64,000 nucleotides of DNA from Mesorhabditis belari. Its lineage: Eukaryota; Nematoda; Chromadorea; Rhabditida; Rhabditidae. Each line of letters begins with the position of its first letter. The first letter of the stretch is position 1. The notes under the pieces are model-generated. The model did no database searches. It saw nothing but the letters and a program-made list of their open reading frames with translations, and was not told where the DNA came from. Shown here piece after piece: positions 45,465-58,520 of this stretch. The position numbers were made by a program, and so were the translations under genes. Location of the stretch: positions 976,001-1,040,000 of the forward strand of contig CAUEEP010000927.1 in NCBI GenBank assembly GCA_958450365.1, in the 5' to 3' direction.

Positions 45465-46309
45465 GGTTTATCGCTTTTTTTTTGCATCCAGCAATTATTC
45501 AACTCCTTTGCTCCTTTCACTTGCTAAAGTTTCTAAATCAAAATTGAAAATTTTCTAAATCTTGTTCTATCTTGTTTTTTAGATCTTTCAAACTTTTTCT
45601 AACATTTTGGTTTATCGCTTTTTTTGCATCCAACAATTATTCAGAAAAGAAAAGCCGGAGATTTCCTTAAGGTTAACAAAAGAGAGTTGTTCAAGGAAAG
45701 CAAAAACGAGAAAAGAAAAGAAAAGAAAAGAAAAGAAAAGAAAAGCTTTAAATGGAACTCCCACACATGAAAGGAGAAGAAAAAAAAAATAAGAAACTTT
45801 TTAAGAAAAAGAAGAACTCTTTAAAATTGGGGTATTTTGGGGAATTAGATTGAGTTGAGCTTTACGAAATTGAGCTTAGTTTAAAACTGATACAAAACTA
45901 GCTACTTTTGCAAGGACAATTTTTTAAAACAAATTTTTTTTTCTCTTCCTTTTTTCACGATGAAACTGTTTTTTAGTTTTGAAATGTTTAAAAAGAAATT
46001 TATTCAACTTTTATTTTACGTTTGAATCCGATCAGATTGAGTGTTTGTCGAATTCGGGTGTAACATATAAATTGAATGAAATCAACCAGAAGAAATGCCT
46101 TTCTTGCAACATTTTTAGCTTCAAAAAGTCTCCAGAAAGCTCTCCAGAAAAAAAACCCCACTTTTTGTGTCCTTTGATACTTTTTTTTCCTATTACCTTT
46201 TTGTAAACTTATTTTATAGATAAATAAACCTTCAGGGTAACTGAAAGTCTTTCACCTTTATATTCAGTCTTTCACTTTTCTGTATGCTAGTATTAATTTC
46301 CTATTGAAA

Positions 46310-49300
46310 ATGCTGAAAGTTGCCGAGTCATCGGGAAATGAAGTGGTTGAGGAGTTGCTGAAGTTGCCAAGAATTGTCGATCAGAACAAGATCATTCGGA
46401 AAGATCAAGATGTCAAAGTAAGAGTAAGGCAGAATATTAGACTTTTTAGAAAGTCTTTTCGTTCCTTTTTGTACATTCGTTTAAAATCAACAAATGCATC
46501 AATTGAACTACAGTTTTCTTCATTTGAAAGATCAATTATTTCTCTTTAAAGAAAAGAATAACAAATTTGTCAACTACAAGGTGAGAAAATGACTTGAATC
46601 AAGTAAGAATTGCTTTTGCTAGCTAGAAGCACGCCTTTTGGCATAGCTTAGCGTTTGAAATTCAACTTTACATTAAAACAAGTTTAGAAATATCTTATTT
46701 CTGGATTTTTGGGAACAAAAAACCTTTCCATATCTCTTTTTTAGACTAAACTTTCCAGAAAAGAACGTCTGAGCGAACGTTTGATTGCGAGAAGTGCGGT
46801 GGACCGAAGAGTCGTTTAACCACTGAAGTTGATGGAGTGTTCAATTGTTTGTCTGGACAAGAAAAGGATAACAAATTTGTCAACTACAAGGTGAGTAAAT
46901 GACTTGAATCAAGTAAGACTTGCTTTTACCAGCTATAAGCATAGCTTAGCGTTTGAACTTGAATTCAACTTGAACTTTGAATTCAACTTTAACAACATTT
47001 ACACTTAAATACTTGAACTGAATAAATTGAATAACAATAATAACTCTTACTACCTTGTTTATTCGTTTGGTGAACCACTTTTTTGTACATAAAAATGCCT
47101 AAGACACCAATTTATGGTTTGCTTTAAATAGAAGATGTTTAGCATTCATTTTTTAATCATTTTTTAATCAAGCCGATTTGAACCTAAATCCAAGTAAATT
47201 CAAGTACAAAAACTAGTTTTTTGATAAAAACTCCTAAAAAGAAACTGAATGAATAGATTGTTTTGAAAATTTAGCTATATACCAAACGTTTTATGCTTTA
47301 TCTTTTATCTGACACCAAGATAGGTTTCTGTAGAGGAAAGTGACTAAATCGTATCTTTGAATCGTATCTTTATCTTTGTTATCGCCTTTTTTTGACCACC
47401 CGACGAAAAAAATCGGAGACAGAATATTTTAATAATATTTCAACAATCTTTTGTAGAAAAACAACTCATCTTTATAATAAAGCAAAGCGTCAATTGATAA
47501 ATAGGTTATTTTTAATGTAATATCGGTATCAACATCTTCTTTTTTAGAGTCAAACTAGAGTTGAATTTGTCCTCAAAAATTCTCACATCATTTTGCCTAG
47601 TCTGTATTCTCATGTTCCTACAACTCCTTCTCAACTACTCATCATTTTTCTCACCAATTTTCCCCCTAACCTAGTCGAAATCCTGTACTTCAGTGCCCAT
47701 TTCACGGTCATCCACCCCAACTATACAAAGTATTATTTTCGTGTCTGTTTTTTTTTCTAAATCCCGTGCAAGTGTACTAGATTCTTTTGATGGAAATCGT
47801 TGTTGAAAGGAGGAAAAGCTGGTGCGAGAATTGCTTCCGCTCGGTTGGGAGGAGACCCATTTTAGGGAAAGGGATTTATAGAGATTTCCCTGCACTCCAT
47901 AACTTTTTGTGAATCGAGTGAATGTAGAGAAAGTTGATAAATGATAGAAATGAAGAGATAAATGATTGACAGAAGAGATAAATGATAGAAACGAAGAGAT
48001 AAGTGATAACGAAGAGATAAATGATAGAAATGAAGAGACAAAAGAGGGAAAGAAAAGAGAAAAGATAGAAAAGAAAGGAGAAAAGAAAAATAAAGGAGAA
48101 AAGAAGGAAAAGAAAAGAGTTTTTTTGAATTTCTCATGAAATCTGTACTAATTTTGGTATTGATCTGTAAGCAATGGCCTTTTCATTGAAATTGATAATG
48201 TTTCTAGATTACATTACTTATTCTCTTTCCAAGAAATTCTAGAACCTGTTTAAAACATCCTTGGTCAAATGTATGATACTAGAGAATAGTAATGAGGATT
48301 TAAATGCTCTTTAGAGACTCATAGTCAGTTTTCGAATCTAAACTAAACTCAAGAGCATTTCTATAGCCAACTTTTTTTGAAACGGAACTAGAATCCTTTT
48401 TGGTTGGTGAATGATTACTGATAATGATCTCTAGAATGTTCCACACTTCCGCGATACGACTAAATAAGTAGAATGGATATAGGTGGCTATGGAGAAGGGA
48501 TAAAGGAGATATATTCAAGGTGGGGCTCAACTTCCGTTCAAGAGAGAGGGCCATTATAGAGCTGTAAAGGGTCCAACTGGTCATTCCTTTTTCGGGATTT
48601 CTCCTATGAACTCTTTAGACTCTTAGACTTACTTGACTCTGGGTTTTCTATAAAAAAGATATGAATGGGGGCTTTTAGAGAATGTGGGTTCCTCATTTTT
48701 TCAGTGTTCCGTCTAGGCCGTTCATTGACTCATGCGATTATCGTTTTTTATCAATACAATTTCAAATTTACTTACAAATAACAAGTCTAAGTCTTTCACA
48801 TTTCTTTGTAATAGCTATTTTACAATTATAACGAAACAGCAGGATTGCTACAAAGAGATCTTTCCAATCAGTGAAGGCTTTGCAATCTGGATCTTGGAAT
48901 CAGACTTAAATCTAACTTCTGGCCGATTAATGACCTTCTGCCGCCTGACTCTAACCTTACTATAATATTAGAATCCTGGACACATTCCTGGCAAATATCC
49001 TTTCAATATGTCACTTTGAAAGCTGCAATAAAAGTATTTGCTTTTACTGGAAAGAAGCAAACGACATCTTTTCCCTTATAGAGTCATTCTTTGCTCGCTC
49101 TTTCCCCCATTTTCTCACTTCTATTCATAGCCAAGCACGTGGTAAACAGAAAGCTTGACTCTCAAAAAAACCAGCTTCCGTTTTTATTTTGCTTTAGAAA
49201 AGTCTTTTCCATGATTTGTATTTAGAAGCGTGTGCTTTTAAACCGAACCGAGGAGTGTTGTAAAGACGAGGTGACAAGGAGAGACACAAGAACTGTTGAG

Positions 49301-50562
49301 GAATCAATGAGGATGGATAGTCCAAGAGAGGTTTGGCATACATTTTGGTCTGTAGTAGTCATGCTTAAGGTATTAGAAAGTTTAAATCCACTAACTAACT
49401 TGAATAATGTCACAAAAAGAGAGCTTGGATACAGTTTTGTCATGTCATTGTCAGAAAGTTGCTTTCAAATATGAATATTTTCTTTTTAACTCTTTCCAAA
49501 TTATCAGTTTTTCTGTATATTTGTAAAAATGAAAAGCTTTTTGCAATATCAATGAAAGATTAGCAAGTAAAAACTGTAGGAAATTGAGAGAAGCTTGAGG
49601 AGAAGAACTTGAGCTGGACCTAGAACTGGACCTAGAACTGGACCTAAAACTGGACCTAGAACTGGACCTAGAACTGTGAACAATATAACAAACAATTCTA
49701 CTTTAATCTTTTCAAGTTTAGCTTGATCATGACCTCTACGACAAGGTCTCTTACTTGAATTTGATGGACGATTATCGAAAAGAAGATACAAGAAAGAGAA
49801 ATGATCGAATGGATTCGTTGAGAAGAGTTCGAGATGAGTGAGTTTCAAGTTTTACCTTTAACATTGCAATTTTTAGAGTTTAAAAGTTCTATCTAGCTAA
49901 TCAGCTAATCAATCTAGCTAATCAGCTAATCTATCTAGCTAATCTATCTAGCTAATCAGCTAATCTATCTAGCCAGTCAGCTAATCTATCTAGCTAGTCA
50001 GCTAATCTATCTAGCTAATCAATCTAGCTAATCAGCTAATCTATCTAGCTAATCAGCTAATCTATCTAGCTAGTCAGCTAATCTATCTAGCTAATCAATC
50101 TAGCTAATCAGCTAATCTATCTAGCTAATCAGCTAATCTATCTAGCCAGTCAGCTAATCTATCTAGCTAGTCAGCTAATCTATCTAGCTAATCTATCTAG
50201 CTAATCAATCTAGCTAATCAGCTAATCTATCTAGCTAATCTATCTAGCTAATCTATCCAGCTAATCATTGACTTATAATTTCATCTTCTAAAGTCTAGTT
50301 TACGACTTTTACCCTAAAAACCCTTTAAATATCTTTTTTTCTATACCTTAGCAATTGGTTGGCTCCCCTGGAAACCTCCATTCAACACTTCCAACTCAAA
50401 GAAAACCCTCAATCTCCTCAAAAAAGAAGAAATTTCTCTGAACCTCAAGAATTCCCCAAAAAAAAACACCTACATTGTATAGTAGGAAATTTCAAGACGA
50501 ATGTCACCCCAATAACTCTTAAATCTTTCACGCTTCACTTCAATCCTTTAGCTTTTCTATGA
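46310..50562 (+). CDS. Unrecognised Cys-motif protein
   Basis: Exons whose phases agree: 46310-46417 (MLKVAESSGNEVVEELLKLP), about 46760-46890 (RTFDCEKCGGPKSRL, FNCLSGQEKDNKFVNYK), about 49207-49330 (KRVLLNRTEECCKDEVTRRD), 49725-49836 (LDHDLYDKVSYLNLMDDYRK, then Arg-rich) and about 50352-50562 (NWLAPLETSIQHFQLKENPQ, stop). A CxxC with a later Cys could bind a metal, but no family is recognised. The last exon may instead splice into the Twinkle gene 317 bp downstream; if so this would be its N-terminal extension. A 2.3-kb intron (46.9-49.2 kb) holds A/T-rich DNA and purine-rich runs but no clear element. Confidence 0.5.
46548..46660 (+). repeat. Duplicate of the 3' end of the Cys-motif exon
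   Basis: AAAAGAATAACAAATTTGTC AACTACAAGGTGAG and about 70 nt of following intron repeat 46862-46945 with small changes, including a donor GTGAGA in place of GTGAGT. It lies one exon upstream of its source and is probably not used. Confidence 0.65.
49614..49678. repeat. GGACCTAGAACT tandem repeat
   Basis: Five 12-bp units GGACCTAGAACT (one variant GGACCTAAAACT). Shares the GGACCTAG core with the minisatellite at 11.7-12.1 kb. Confidence 0.85.
49893..50272. repeat. CTAGCTAATC satellite, about 380 bp
   Basis: Interleaved units CTAGCTAATC, AGCTAATCTAT and variants (CTAGCCAGTC) fill the whole intron between the exons ending at 49836 and starting near 50352. Longer higher-order units are visible (about 40 nt). 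Confidence 0.9.
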
Positions 50563-50879
50563 GAGATCCTTTCCGCTTTTTTTTGAGTCAACCATTGACT
50601 ACTAATCCTATTTGGAGACGAATTTCGACTCTCAGAACACTAAATTATTGATATTTGTTGTTATTGAACTGTTGAACTTTGAACTGATTTACTAGAGTCG
50701 ATATTTATCTTCAAGTAGATTTGTATTATCCGACTGCTACGACTATCAGCTCTTTTACGTCAGCTATATTCTTTAGCAGACACTATTTTTCCTATAGTAT
50801 CTCATTCTTGTCCAGCTGATTACCATCTGAAACCCAACGAGCGAAAATTTATCTAAAACCCAAAGATCTTGAATTCTCA

Positions 50880-53800
50880 ATGCGACGCCGTCGCCACGAT
50901 CGACCGTACCGCTCTCGGCCGGTCTCCCCCGAGGAACTCGACTACAATAATTCCCTTCGAGCCTCCGAATCTCTTCCTTCGTTCCGCCCAAATCTTTACT
51001 CTGATTCAGACTTTGAGAGTTGCCCAGCTGAACGAATTCTACGAGAAAAATACCTAGAAGAACAGATTTTGAAAAGAAATCGAAAACCTCGAAAAAGATG
51101 GGACCTTGATCCACCGAGAAAACATTGGGAATACGATAAAGATGTTGAGTCTGAAGATTTTGATGATTTGAATCACGAGAGAAGGATACGATGGCAAGAT
51201 ACGGAAGAGAAATTTGATATTGATGATTATTTGATATTGCCGTCGGATGATGAACAATTGCGATATCGACCGAGATTTGTGGAGAGTTTCGATCGAGACG
51301 AGTTGCCGATTAGTGTTTATCAAAATCAGACAATAATGAGGGGGTTAGGGGACAGGTTTTTCGAGGTTCGAGATTGAAAATCCAATTTTTTTTAGTGCTG
51401 ATACGATTTCACCGAGGAACAACGAGGAGGGGACATCAAAACAAGCAATGATACAGCAAAGTCAGGTAAGGCAGTGGCGTGATCGGGAGAGGATTGGTCT
51501 ATAATTCACACGAGCCGGGTTCGACCCCCCGTACTGTCAATCAATTTTGACTTTTTTGAAAAAGCTCGTACAGACGGACAGACGGACAGATGGACGGACA
51601 GACAATGTTCTTTTATATATTGTAGATTATTCTCTCTTTAGAACACAGCTCCCGATCCAGCAATTCGTCAATTCTGGTCTGAATCGATCGATGTGCACGA
51701 AATGAACGCGATTGAGCAGAGTGACATGTTGCATTTGAGGACAATGCTCGGAATTGATGTAACTTTGTTAAGCTTATGAAAGTTCTAAGTTTTAAGTTTT
51801 AAATTGAAAATCTAGATCTTTTCAAAATCTAGAATGAACTCCACTAATTTCAGCGAATCAAACTCGAGACTCTATCACGTTTCAACGTGAGAGCACACAG
51901 TGACAGCTATGACCAGATGGCAATTATGTATCCAAGGTGAGAAAGCCAAGAATTCTTTATACCATAAATAAAACTTTAGATACAGAGGCCCGAGCTCGCG
52001 AATGAGACCACCCCAAGGTCTAAAACTGATCCGACGAATCGGTGACAAGCTGGAAAAGGAGAACTATCCGGATGAACTTGAGGGGTAAAATTGAAACAAA
52101 AACTTTTAAAAAGGAAAAATTTTAGCAAAAGATTCTCGGGAATCTTTGGATATCATATGATGACGGGATCTGATCGAAAAGTGATTCTCACGACAAACGA
52201 AAGAGATGCGCTAGCTGTTTACGAGGCGACTGGTGGCATGTTGACTTTTGCATTACCACAAGGGGAACACTTGGATATGGATGTGAGTGGGATTTTGGAT
52301 AAAATCCTCTAATTATTTGATTTTATCTTCTTCGGGAATAGGTGGACTCGTAATCTTAGCTGTATGTTCGTTGCGAGTAATGCGTTTTTTAAAAGCACAC
52401 TTGGGAAAATAAAAAAACTACGTTTCGAAAATGGAAATGTAAATTTTCTACTCGAGTAAAATGATCGAAAAAAATGAAAAAAAATGACGAGCGCCGAGTT
52501 ATATATGAGTTCTTTTAAAGATATTCAGTTGTTTAGCTGAATTGGTCGCAAATTCCCTCCAAATATAAAGATATTCAATTTACTCGACATGTAAAGAGGA
52601 TTAATTGTAGTTAGTCGACGAAAAATGTCAATCGAGTTAAAATTATGGGGTAGGCTAGTTTCCGCAACTTTTTTTGCGCAACAGGGTTATTTGCGCAACT
52701 GGGTCCTTTGCGCAACAGGGTCATTTGCGCAACTCGCCATAACTTTCTTCTAAGTTGTGCGATCTTTATGGTTTTGGTGTCATGTTATTGCACTTGTTGA
52801 GATCTACAAAATGAAACCAAAATCATAAAGATTGGTCCACTTAGAAGAAAGTTATGACGAGTTGCGCAAATGACCCTGTTGCGCAAAAAAAAATTACGGA
52901 AACTAGCCTACCCCAAAATTATTTATGTTAATTAATTAACTAAGTAAATTACTCGTGTAAATTTTCTACTCGAAAGAAACACTCTAATCTTCTTAGCTAT
53001 ACTCAACCTGTAAAGCGCTACAAATTGTATTGCTACAGCTAACTAGAGCCAACTTTGGGCTGGTATGTTAAAGTCTTCAGTTTCTTTTTTGTTTAATTCC
53101 TCTTCTACTTTTACCTAATTAAAACTTGATTCAATCAATTCTTTAGGTAATCCCTTTCCTCGAGGAGTTTGACGTGATCTATTTGTGGTTTCCCCAGCGA
53201 CACACCGAGTTTGCAAAGGATTTTGCGCATGTCTTGAATCCAACGAGATGTCTATTAATCAAGTAAGCTCTGGTAGTTTTGAAATTTTTATTTATTTTGT
53301 ATTTATTTATATGACTAAACTGTTTCCAGGTGTCCAGATCGACCAATCGAGCTGTTGAGAAACGATCAAAAGAAAGAGATCAATCATATTATTCGAGAAC
53401 AGGCATCAAGGATGAGAGAGACTGGCTTCAGGTAAATTCTTCTAGATTTAGCAATTCAACTTTTATTTGAAATTGTCATTGTTTCAGATCAATGCTTGAT
53501 ATTCGTGATGAGGTTAGAAATGAGTTGTTGAATAGCAAGACGAGGACGGCCGGGTTGTGTCAGGTTGGTTAATATTTGAAGATGAGCTTTTAAAATCTAA
53601 AGAGTTTATTTTATTTTTCTTATTTTATCTCCTCACTTTAGTGGAAACGTTTTGATGCTTTGAATCGATATTTGATCGGTTTTCGTCCGGCTGAGTTAAC
53701 TGTTTTAACTGGTGGGACGGGATATGGGAAGACGACGTTTCTCTGCGAGTACGCGTTGGATCTTCTGACACAAGGGGTAATTTTAGTAGATTGTAGTAGA

Positions 53801-56412
53801 TTGTAGTTTATTGTTATGGTATATTGTAGTATATTGTAGTATATTGTAGTAAAAGAAAATTGGCAGATCTATTGAGTTTAGTGAAAGCTTTAAAAAGATC
53901 TTCTCTTTAAATATAAAGAAACACTCTTTTTGACAAAGTATAACTCTGTATAAGAGCTAAATTTCCAGATTCGTACCCTTTTCTGCAGTTTCGAAATGCC
54001 CGAGGAGAAGATCCTCAAATGGATGCTTGTTCAATACGCTGGGTGAGTGCCACAAAGAGCATGTGTTTTCCTAGAGTTTGTCCCGTAGAGCACTCGGCTT
54101 CTTTACTCTATCCTTTGAAATTATTTCCTTCAAAAAATATTCTAGTCCTTCCCATCTTCGGAGTTTGGCCCGCTCGAGGACTTACAGTAGTGGGATCAAG
54201 TAAGGAGGCCGTGAAAAGTGCCGAGATTTCCATTGAATTTGTGCCCTTTGTTGCTTGGAATTAGAATAGTGTTAGAGTAAGTAGTTTGGTATTAGACTTA
54301 CGATTGGTGAATTCATTAAGAATACTATAAAATATCTCTCATGGCTAGCTACAGTATGCCAGAATTATTTCAGGCCTTAAGACTTGTTCAGCCTCCAGAC
54401 ATTGACAACTAGATTTTTTTTCCTTGGACATACTGTAGATGGACTGATAGTGAGTATACTGAATCCCATTTTTTTCTAGAAATTAGTGAACTCCGGCTCT
54501 TTACGTTTCTTAATTTGGTGTGATTGATCTGGGCAAACAATTATACATTTCTTCCTTCAGAATCCCTCTTCACCGTGTCGAACATCATCCATCAGTGGAG
54601 GCTTGGCTTGATCGTTTCGAGAGGACGAAAGGAGCGATGACAATTATGAAATCAGAAGAGTTCAGGGACAAAACGATTAACCAGATTGCGGGGGTGGGAA
54701 AGTAAATGGATCTTTTTTAAAAGCTTATGTTCAGGCGATCAAGAACGAAATCGCGAACAGCGGGGTTCAACACGTTGTCATTGACAATCTCCAGTTTTTG
54801 GTCGGTTTAGCAACGCTGCACGATGAGAAAACGACGAGTCACGATAGAGCATCGATGCAGGTTTGAGAATACTCTGTTCATAAAATATCGACTGACTGAC
54901 TGTTTATGGATTGGGTTAACTGGAGTTACTGTGCCCAAACTTGTATTTTATTGTATTGTAAGGAAGTAAGTAAGTATTGTAGTCCAAAGCTGTTCCAAAG
55001 TTCTAAACTAGATCGTCTAGAGCTATATTTCACTGAAAATATTAAAAATCGAATGCAAGTGACAAATATTGGTATATCTGTCTTATTCCATCTATATTTT
55101 AGGATCGTTTCGTCGGCTTGATCCGTCGAATTGCTACCGATTATGGAGTACACGTGACGATGGTCGTTCACCCGCGAAAAAATGAAGTCCGTTTCAAAAA
55201 TGAGAGTGATTAGGCAAAAAAAGCGAAAAAAAAACCAGGAATGCGGAAAGGGGGAAGTGATTGAATTAGTAATGAGAAAAGGAAACGGAACACGGCTCTC
55301 GTTTTTGTTTTTTTTTTGGAATTTATTACAGTTTTGACAGAATAGCATAGCTTGGGTAAATTAATTACCAAACCAATTAGTTACTTATCAATTTCCAGAG
55401 TGAAACCTCTGAAATGGAGGCGCCAATGCTGGGTGGATCATCTCGTGTACTCCAAGAAGCCGATAATGTGTTGGTGATTGTGAGGAGAAGAGATGAAGGG
55501 AAGAAAGCGTCAAATTATCGCAAATTTCTGCGGGTGAGTCAAGTTTTTAGCAATAGATTTAATAATATTTAAAAGAACAACCGATGGAGTCTCTGTCTTT
55601 GCTGCCAATTGATCACAAATGTTTTGTAATGAAATCTTACGGCTTTACTTGATTGATTAGCTGTTAGGGTTATTCCCTTTTTCGTGTCATGTTCTAAACC
55701 ATTTCAAATGAATATATTATAGTAGTGAATGAGTCTTTTCATTCCTTTTCATACTTCCGTTTAAAACCAACAAATTCACCAATTGAACTACGATTTGTTT
55801 CATTAAAAAAGCTAATTATTTTTCTGAACGAAAAGATTTTCTCGAAAGCCTAATAGTTTAAGGAAAGTGATGCTTATTGTTTAAGTTTCTGTGTTTAAAG
55901 TTTAAAGTAAGTTTAAACCTGATAGGTCTAAACTAGTTACCGTAAATACTGTAATAGTACTCCACCTCCATAATGACGGTGCGGAGCGTTGCGTAGTCTA
56001 GCTTTGAACGAGTTTTTCTCGACACTGGTTTATGCTACAATGTACGCTTAGGTATCAAAAAATTGCTGAAATTCAGGGCTATTTTTTGAAAGTACGGGTG
56101 CTTTGCAAAAAATGAAATACTAAAAAGCTTTTGCGACTACGCGACTGTACGATCAACGTGTGTGAACGACTAAATACATACCGAATAAATAGTACCCCAC
56201 CCCACGACTTACAGTATTTACGGTATGTATTTAGTTTAGTTTATTTATTATTACGGTAGGTGTATTGACATGGGATATGGTATCAATTTTAAGTGAAATT
56301 CCAGATCGTGAAGAATCGTTACGGTGGCCGGAAAGCTGAGGGTGATACGCTGGAGATGCTCTTTCAACCAGCCACTTATTCACACACGTTGATCGATTTG
56401 AGTTTACGATGA
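50880..56412 (+). CDS. twnk-1: Mitochondrial replicative DNA helicase Twinkle
   Basis: Hexameric SF4 helicase that unwinds mitochondrial DNA. Supported start 50880 ([20 protein letters not shown]), opening a 160-residue Arg/Asp-rich stretch that is unusual for the family. Following exons cover the primase-like (TOPRIM) part: [64 protein letters not shown]. The helicase part begins [20 protein letters not shown] and has Walker A in GGTGYGKTT (53710-53750), the [18 protein letters not shown] segment (human SFEISNVRLARVMLTQFA), Walker B in [23 protein letters not shown] (human HVTLVIHPRKED), [20 protein letters not shown] and [14 protein letters not shown]; stop 56410-56412. Introns contain two MITEs and a tRNA-like repeat. 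If the gene at 46.3 kb is joined, the N-terminus changes. Confidence 0.92.
51472..51600 (+). repeat. tRNA-like repeat with ACAGACGG tail
   Basis: GGCAGTG and TACTGTC at its ends can pair as an acceptor stem (two G-T pairs); a GTTCGAC loop with a B-box GGGTTCGACCCC is present. The anticodon arm is poor: position 33 is not T. It is followed by four ACAGACGG-type units. More likely a tRNA-derived repeat in a Twinkle intron than a working tRNA gene. Confidence 0.4.
52480..52918. mobile_element. GGGGTAGGCTAGTTTCCG-family MITE plus flanking repeat, copy 2
   Basis: 52649-52918: ends GGGGTAGGCTAGTTTCCGCA and complement, with several TTTGCGCAACAGGGTCA repeats and a CGCCATAACTTTCTTCTAAG arm. Preceded by the same roughly 85-bp repeat seen before copy 1 (AAATGACGAGCGCCGAGTTA). 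In a Twinkle intron. Confidence 0.75.
55938..56225. mobile_element. TACCGTAAATACTG-family MITE, copy 5
   Basis: Left end TACCGTAAATACTGTAATAG; right end CTTACAGTATTTACGGTA. A shortened interior with one degenerate hairpin and an ACATACCGAATAAATAGTAC sequence near the right end. In a Twinkle intron. Confidence 0.75.
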
Positions 56413-57409
56413 ATGACGAAAATAAGAGGGAATCAAAAGAAAAGCAACAATGATAACAATGGCAATAACAACAGCAACAACAATCATCCTTTCAGTAGTA
56501 TTGTTCTTGTTTTTATTCAATCTTTAGCCATACTTTTAACTTTTAAATGCACACTTTTTGCCCAAATTTTACACTATTTCTGTTATACCTAATTTGAAAA
56601 AGAAAGCTGAAATTTAGGCTTTAAATATTTGCACAAAATTCAAAAATCAATTTCTAGTTATTCAGAGTTAAATTATGAATGAAAAAGAGTTAAATTCCCC
56701 AAAAAAACAAATATTTCCCTGTTCCCCATCCGAAAATCCGCCCATTTCCCCACAAACAAAAAAAATCGTTTCCCATTGTCAAAAAGTTTCATTTAAAAAT
56801 TCAAAATTCATGATTCATTTTGTGGAAAAATTCTGAAATTTTTCAATCAGCTTATAGGGATTTGTAAGGAAAAATTGAGCAAAGCATTGAGCTCAATGAT
56901 TGAGCAAATCAATTTATGCAAATCTTTAAGCCTTTAAGCTTAAAGATTTGCATAAATTTATCTAAAAATTTCAATTTTTCCATTTTTCCCATCCAATTCC
57001 TAGAGAATTCATTTTTTGTTTTTTCATCTTTATCGTTTTTCATCTTTTTTTTCTTCCATAATATTTGATTTGTATGATTTATTCTTTTTTTTAAGCAATT
57101 CTTTCTATTTTACCTTTTCAAGTTCTTTTCAAAGCTTCTTTGAACTTTGTCCAATCGTGTATTTCTCCCCAAACGGTATACGGTAGAAAAGTCTTTTTCT
57201 TTGGTCTTTTTCTCTAGTCTTTTTTTGTTGTTTCTAAAATTACTGTAGTTTATTTTTATGCCTGCCTGCCGTAAGTCTTTCGAAAATTTTTCGATTTTAA
57301 AACTAGAATTGATTTTTCTTTTTTTGTTTTTCGCCATACAAAAGCTTTCAAATTTATTAAATCTGGATAATAAAGTAGATTTTTGAAATTTGCAAAAAAT
57401 ATATCGTAT

Positions 57410-57484
57410 TCTCTCTAATAGTAGTGCGCACTACTATTTTTTCAACTCCCTCCCGGACCGCAATACTATTAGAGAGAATACGGT
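57410..57484. mobile_element. 75-bp CGTATTCTCTCTAATAG MITE
   Basis: CGTATTCTCTCTAATAGTAG facing its complement around a short TTTTTTCAACTCCCTCCCGG centre. Almost identical to 61500-61577. The rest of 56,413-57,700 is A/T-rich 3' flank without a supported gene. Confidence 0.85.
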
Positions 57485-57724
57485 ATATGCTTTACCGTTG
57501 AATAGTTGAATAGCGACCAAACAAAATCACAATAATTACCCGGAACATCACTCAAAACATACCATTATAAAGAAATTAACATAAAGCACAATTCTTTGTT
57601 AAAATAACTCAAAAAAGAAAAAACAAGTTCCAACTTTTATTTGGAGAGTTGGAGAAACTCTAATTGATTCCAATCCAAATCCCAATTCCAACTCCAACTC
57701 CAACTCTAATTCATTATCTTCTCT

Positions 57725-57930
57725 AGTGCGCGTACTTTGTTGTCCAAAGAAATCCATCTGGCACACTGCAAAGCTAGCAAATCATTTCAATCACTAAAAT
57801 CTTCTCTGGTGTGCGTCCTTTTTTGTGTCTGGTAAGAAAGTAGCACCTAACACACTGCTATGGAGCCAGGAAATCGGTTCAATTACCGATTCAATTACTA
57901 CTTGGGTAATTGAACCGATTTCCTGGCTCT
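57725..57930. repeat. Dispersed repeat with SL1-like sequence, copies 3 and 4
   Basis: Two tandem, diverged units (from 57728 and from 57811) show the AAAGAAATCCATCTGGCACAC and AAGAAAGTAGCACCTAACAC versions of the block found at 1.56 and 8.66 kb. The second ends in CGGTTCAATTACC; facing it on the minus strand is GGTTCAATTACCCAAGTAG, one base off the SL1 5' sequence over 16 nt. The two form a hairpin. Confidence 0.5.
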
Positions 57931-58074
57931 AGCAAACTCAAAGCTCGCCAAAAGCAATTGACAATGAGTAAAAGAAAAATTGAAAGTTCAAACTTGTGAT
58001 CAAAATTGTTTTTTTTGATCTGAATCTGATCTGAATCTGATCTGAATAACTTTTCTTCTTCGTAGCTTTTATGA

Positions 58075-58180
58075 TTTAGTAGTTTGATTTCATTTGATTT
58101 TATTTGATTTGATTTTGATTTTGATTTTGATTTTGATTTTCATATGATTTCATTTCATTTGATTTGACATTTGATTTCAT
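58075..58180. repeat. GATTTT/GATTTCATTT simple repeat
   Basis: Low-complexity tandem GATTTT units with TGATCTGAATC triplicated just before. The flanks 57,930-58,520 hold no supported gene. Confidence 0.85.
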
Positions 58181-58520
58181 TTGCTGATCGCAAAAATCCC
58201 AAAAATTGCTGATCGCTAATCATTTGCTGATCCCAAAACCCCAAAATCCCAAAAAAAGTCTTTCTAAAAATAAAAGCCGACAAAAATTCCCGACAAGATC
58301 AATCATTTCGAGATTTTTCTGTTCAAAATTGTACCGTTTTTTCGTCATTTTTTTGTGCTAATGAAAGCATGGAAGTGACCTTGAGATGATTGGATCATTT
58401 TTTAAAATCTTTCGAACGAGCAAATCTTTCATTTTCTCTTCAATTAACACTGAGAAGTGTTCTAAATTTTTTCCCAGATTTTCTAAGAGTTTCTTCTTGT
58501 TTTTCGTGGGAATCTTAAAG

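Noticed and set aside
47862..48137. 91-codon Leu/Ser/Phe/Tyr-rich minus frame
   Set aside because: Derived from AGATAAATGATAGAAA-type simple repeats; no start or splice context.
51472..51541. Functional tRNA gene
   Set aside because: Acceptor and T arms are plausible, but position 8 and U33 are wrong and the anticodon arm is weak; called a tRNA-like repeat instead.
57110..57337. 75-codon Lys-rich minus frame
   Set aside because: T-rich low-complexity DNA on the plus strand, no splice sites or family.
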